DNA of 7,545 nucleotides from Candidatus Odinarchaeota archaeon (lineage in GTDB: Archaea > Asgardarchaeota > JAGGXT01). The stretch covers positions 1 to 7,545 of the forward strand of contig JAGGXT010000117.1 of assembly GCA_021162905.1 (NCBI GenBank), read 5' to 3'. Numbering within the stretch: position 1 is the first letter of the stretch; every line of letters starts with the position of its first letter. Positions 6,116 through 7,545 of the stretch are shown here, piece by piece. The notes under the pieces are model-generated. The model made no database searches and was not told where the DNA came from. It saw nothing but the letters and a program-made list of their open reading frames with translations. The translations under genes were made by a program, and so were the position numbers.

Positions 6116-6422
6116 TTTCAAGCACCGATTTTATGGCCCTTCTGAATAGCGGTGACCTAGAGGCCAACTCAGTTAAAATATCTGCTTTTTCCTTAAACCA
6201 TTTTGCAGTTCCTCTCTTCTTAAGTATTTGTATTATTATTTCGCAACCTTTCTCAACTTCTTCATCTAGTTCTCCTTTTTCCTTTGCAAGATACCTTACA
6301 ATATGCCAATGTGCTATCTCTTCTGCATGTACATTACAGGCGTAGTCTTCTATTTCAGGTTCTTGTTGTTTCCATGCTTGGGCCAAAAGCTTTAATCTTT
6401 CAAATAGTTTCTCTTCACTCAA
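6108..6422 (-). CDS. Helical protein of unknown function, middle gene of the AbrB-ATPase operon
   Basis: About 104 aa, no family recognised. Nearly all helix by composition, acidic to neutral, with a histidine/glutamate-rich stretch HAEEIAHWH whose spacing could in principle bind metal, and two conserved-looking helices near the C-terminus (RGTAKWFKEK and SPLFRRAIKSVL). Start choice: GGGGTGA at 6428-6434 lies five bases before TTG 6422, exactly the spacing used by the neighbouring regulator gene; the alternative GTG at 6431 is buried inside this ribosome site. The gene begins 20 bp after the AbrB stop and its own stop overlaps the ATPase start by 8 bp, so it is probably made with the ATPase and may be its partner. 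Real gene with good confidence; function unknown. Confidence 0.72.
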   Translation of the reverse strand: MSEEKLFERLKLLAQAWKQQEPEIEDYACNVHAEEIAHWHIVRYLAKEKGELDEEVEKGCEIIIQILKKRGTAKWFKEKADILTELASRSPLFRRAIKSVLENE

Positions 6423-6442
6423 GCGTTTCACCCCTTAGAATT

Positions 6443-6601
6443 TTAATATTTAAGTTCCGATCTTCTAATTATTATTTCTCCGTTTCTCTCAATAAAAACA
6501 ACTATGTTTCCGGTTTTTAAATTTAATTTTTCCCTTACGACTTTAGGTATTGTGATTTGTCCTTTTGTTGTAAGCTTTGATATTCCTAAGATTTTTTCCA
6601 T
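6443..6601 (-). CDS. 52-aa AbrB/SpoVT-domain transcription regulator
   Basis: A whole AbrB-type swapped-hairpin domain and nothing more: SKLTTKGQITIPKVVREKLN at residues 8-27 followed by LKTGNIVVFIERNGEIIIRR. The TTKGQITIPK...RE.L signature is the hallmark of this family, which binds DNA as a dimer and often acts as an autoregulator or as antitoxin. Length (52 aa) equals a single domain. ATG at 6601 has GGTGA five bases upstream (6607-6611). It is the first gene of a minus-strand operon with the helical protein and the ATPase. Divergent to it is the 90-aa gene; the shared promoter carries a 12-bp palindrome that this protein is the natural candidate to bind. No toxin gene is recognised beside it, so a regulator role is favoured. 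Very sure of the family. Confidence 0.93.
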   Translation of the reverse strand: MEKILGISKLTTKGQITIPKVVREKLNLKTGNIVVFIERNGEIIIRRSELKY

Positions 6602-6633
6602 GAGCTTCACCGATGTAAGGATTGTTGGAAATA

Positions 6634-6641
6634 TTTATAAA
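6634..6641. promoter_or_regulatory. Symmetrical TATA box serving divergent genes
   Basis: TTTATAAA is palindromic and lies between the AbrB gene (ATG 6601, minus) and the 90-aa gene (ATG 6693, plus). A start about 26 bp to the left would fall near 6612 with a short leader holding GGTGA; to the right near 6664 with a leader holding AAGGAG. One box could therefore serve both directions. Confidence 0.5.
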
Positions 6642-6643
6642 GT

Positions 6644-6655
6644 TTTACATGTAAA
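6644..6655. promoter_or_regulatory. Perfect 12-bp palindrome, likely operator
   Basis: TTTACATGTAAA is a perfect palindrome between the TATA box and the expected start of the plus-strand gene, a position where a bound dimer blocks transcription. A further half site ATGTAAGG lies at 6613-6620, matching ATGTAAAG in the palindrome. The AbrB protein encoded next door is the likely binder; this is inferred from position. Confidence 0.5.
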
Positions 6656-6692
6656 GATAATAAGGAAGTAAGAAAGTAAGGAGAGCAAAACC

Positions 6693-6965
6693 ATGTTCTT
6701 GGAATTCTATCTGGGAAGCGATGAAGATGTACACATAGATCTTTTGGCACAGGTTGAAGTAGTTGCACAGTTAAAGCTTCTAAGGGCCCTTGCAAATACG
6801 ATATATAGCTGTAAAACGGAAAAAATACCTAAAAAACAGTTGCTAGAGTTTTTAGGAGAAATCTACAGTAACTTAATGGAAATACTCGACGTGATAATAT
6901 GCAAAGACTTCCCAACTCTGAATAGCATAGTCGTCAAAACTCCAAAAGAAGAACAAAAAACATAA
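6693..6965 (+). CDS. 90-aa acidic helical protein of unknown function
   Basis: No family recognised. Begins at ATG 6693 with AAGGAG ending nine bases upstream. The N-terminus MFLEFYLGSDEDVHID could start with a short strand; the rest (about 18-80) looks like two to three amphipathic helices, rich in leucine and glutamate, with cysteines at about 44 and 75 and no clear metal motif. No membrane helix or signal peptide. It is transcribed divergently from the AbrB operon, with the shared TATA box and palindrome controlling it, so it is probably the main gene under AbrB control. A T6 tract lies shortly after its stop. Good evidence of being a gene (start signal, promoter, terminator), none about its activity. 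Confidence 0.7.
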   Translation: MFLEFYLGSDEDVHIDLLAQVEVVAQLKLLRALANTIYSCKTEKIPKKQLLEFLGEIYSNLMEILDVIICKDFPTLNSIVVKTPKEEQKT

Positions 6966-6970
6966 TTCTA

Positions 6971-6976
6971 TTTTTT
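6971..6976 (+). terminator. Oligo-T transcription terminator after the 90-aa gene
   Basis: TTTTTT lies six bases after the TAA at 6963-6965, without a hairpin. Archaeal RNA polymerase commonly terminates at such T tracts, and a separate TATA-like box follows before the next gene. Confidence 0.4.
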
Positions 6977-6987
6977 GTAAAATACAT

Positions 6988-7000
6988 TAACTTTAAGTTT
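6988..7000 (+). promoter_or_regulatory. Possible TATA box of the nuclease-like gene
   Basis: TAACTTTAAGTTT is centred about 26 bp before position 7020, giving a short leader before ATG 7033. Its core CTTTAAG is similar to AT-rich archaeal promoters. Together with the T6 tract before it, this suggests the gene has its own transcript. Confidence 0.35.
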
Positions 7001-7032
7001 CACGGCGTTATACTCTAGGTGGGGTTGTTTAT

Positions 7033-7479
7033 ATGAGAGATTGGGAGGAGTTTGAGAGAAAAGTTTTCAGAGAGTTTTTAAAAGAAGGTTTTAAAGCCAA
7101 ATTAACAAGTAAAATTGGAGAATTGCATGGAGATGTTGAAACACATGATCTTCTTGTAGAATGCACACTTAGGAAAAATAGCGGTGTTTTATGGCTTTGG
7201 AGAGAGAGAATTAATAGAGCAATTAAATACGCAGAAAAAAGAAGAAAAATTCCTTTACTTGTTGTTGGAATAAAAGAAACAGGGGAAAAATTTGCATTAC
7301 TTAGGTTTGATGATTTTATGAAACTCTATAAGGCTTATGAATCTTGTAAAAGGTTTTCAGAGGTTTTTTCAGTTATAAAAGAGATAGTGAATGAGAAGTA
7401 TAGAATGTTTAAGTTAGATACTACAAACCAACGGAATCTTCCTGCACAAGTTAAAACCAAAGTATCTACACAAACTTGA
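7033..7479 (+). CDS. Putative PD-(D/E)XK nuclease-like protein whose 3' end crosses attR
   Basis: 148 aa in the integrated form. The layout matches small PD-(D/E)XK proteins such as Holliday-junction-resolvase-like nucleases: an acidic first helix (WEEFERKVFREFL, E8), a glycine-rich turn with D34 or D39 in GELHGDVETHD, the strand LLVECTLRK with E43, a helix with INRAIKYAEKR, and strands PLLVVGI and KFALLRFDDF. The lysine expected two residues after the glutamate is T45; K48 might substitute. Start is ATG 7033, with GGTGG ten bases before it. Residues 1-132 are element-encoded; from Q133 on, the frame runs into host DNA and ends at 7479. In the excised circle it would instead continue through the left end to a TAG at 287-289, about 185 aa, overlapping the integrase gene. 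Fold call moderately sure; activity uncertain. Confidence 0.65.
   Translation: MRDWEEFERKVFREFLKEGFKAKLTSKIGELHGDVETHDLLVECTLRKNSGVLWLWRERINRAIKYAEKRRKIPLLVVGIKETGEKFALLRFDDFMKLYKAYESCKRFSEVFSVIKEIVNEKYRMFKLDTTNQRNLPAQVKTKVSTQT
7419..7428 (+). repeat. attR core, TACTACAAAC
   Basis: Identical to 118-127. Element DNA with arm AATGTTTAAGTTAGATA (7404-7420, overlapping the first two core bases) lies to its left and the radical SAM continuation to its right. Bases outside the core differ from attL on both sides (117 G versus 7418 A; 128 A versus 7429 C), so the strand exchange must fall within these ten bases. The core lies within the open frame of the nuclease-like gene. Confidence 0.85.
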
Positions 7480-7545
7480 CACTATCCTAGTATCAATAGA
7501 TGGAAGAAAAGAAACAACAGAGTACTATCGAGGCAAAAACACATA
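7429..7545 (+). pseudogene. Radical SAM enzyme, continuation of the interrupted gene (runs off the window)
   Basis: Taken in the frame that joins to base 127, this stretch encodes the next part of the radical SAM barrel: TNGIFLHKL, then LDTILVSIDGRKETTEYYRG. The TNG and SIDG...YRG signatures are typical of radical SAM enzymes at the third and fourth strands of the barrel. No stop interrupts the 38 complete codons to the window edge. The fragment has no start codon of its own in this frame (the ATG at 7500 is out of frame), and the only transcript likely to enter it is that of the nuclease gene at 7033, which reads through here in another frame and stops at 7479. It is therefore probably not translated until the element leaves. 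Confidence is high for the family and for its being the other half of the gene at 3-127. Confidence 0.85.

Larger units (their letters stand above)
118..7428. mobile_element. Integrated archaeal element (cryptic plasmid or viral satellite), 7301 bp when excised
   Basis: The element is bounded by identical copies of TACTACAAAC and carries its own tyrosine integrase next to the left end. Exact removal of one repeat plus everything between gives a continuous radical SAM reading frame, which fixes both borders to within the 10-bp core. Cargo: integrase, primase-polymerase/helicase, two AbrB-type proteins, a P-loop ATPase, a nuclease-like protein and several small unknown proteins. No structural virion gene is recognisable. 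Known comparison: pSSVi-type elements of Sulfolobales are similarly small, integrative and Rep-encoding; this is analogy only, not demonstrated kinship. Confidence 0.88.

Noticed and set aside
6133..6520. Plus-strand open frames over the helical protein and AbrB genes
   Set aside because: They are antisense to genes with clear start signals or family motifs and have no features of their own.
6607..6795. Minus-strand open frame over the divergent promoter and 90-aa gene
   Set aside because: It would cross the TATA box and operator and oppose a gene with its own ribosome site; its protein looks unstructured.
118..7428. A complete provirus
   Set aside because: No capsid, membrane, spike or terminase-type protein is recognisable among the genes.

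Overview
The window holds one complete, small integrated genetic element of about 7.3 kb, apparently from a thermophilic archaeon. It sits inside a host gene and is bounded by a 10-bp direct repeat (118-127 and 7419-7428). Archaeal character is inferred from TATA-like boxes about 25 bp before expected start sites, Shine-Dalgarno signals of the GGTGA or GGAGGT type at 5-10 nt from most starts, an AbrB-type regulator, an archaeal-style primase-polymerase fusion, and Lys/Glu-rich proteins. The lineage cannot be assigned from the sequence.

Host context. Bases 3-127 encode part of a radical SAM enzyme (FYGGEPLL motif), and 7429-7545 encode its continuation. Removing the element and keeping one copy of the 10-bp repeat restores an open frame across the joint, reading VLQTNGIFLHKL and later VSIDG. 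The element therefore interrupts the gene just before the conserved TNG motif, and precise excision would repair it. The host part favours A- and C-ending codons; the element genes look different.

Element layout, left to right. (1) attL, then a plus-strand tyrosine integrase with a C-terminal zinc ribbon (183-1379). (2) A minus-strand replication operon, 4769 down to 1376: an AbrB-like small protein, a 63-aa four-cysteine protein, a 940-aa primase-polymerase/helicase fusion, and a 40-aa helical protein. The last of these meets the integrase gene tail to tail in a shared CTAG. (3) A gene-poor, AT-rich stretch (4782-5341) with a nested inverted repeat, three copies of TTCTACNGTAGAA, a 27-bp direct repeat and possibly a frameshifted gene remnant; this is the best candidate for an origin or control region. 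(4) A minus-strand operon, 6601 down to 5342: a 52-aa AbrB regulator, a helical protein of unknown function and a P-loop ATPase. (5) A divergent promoter with a 12-bp palindrome, then two plus-strand genes: an unrecognised 90-aa protein and a putative PD-(D/E)XK nuclease whose 3' end runs through attR into host DNA.

How it fits together. Integrase and paired att arms explain integration and excision. The primase-helicase, with its small partner proteins, would replicate the excised circle, perhaps starting in the central region. The AbrB proteins probably control copy number or the switch between states. No capsid, membrane or spike gene is recognisable, so the element is best described as an integrated cryptic plasmid or a satellite of a virus rather than a complete provirus. 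The ATPase leaves the satellite idea open.
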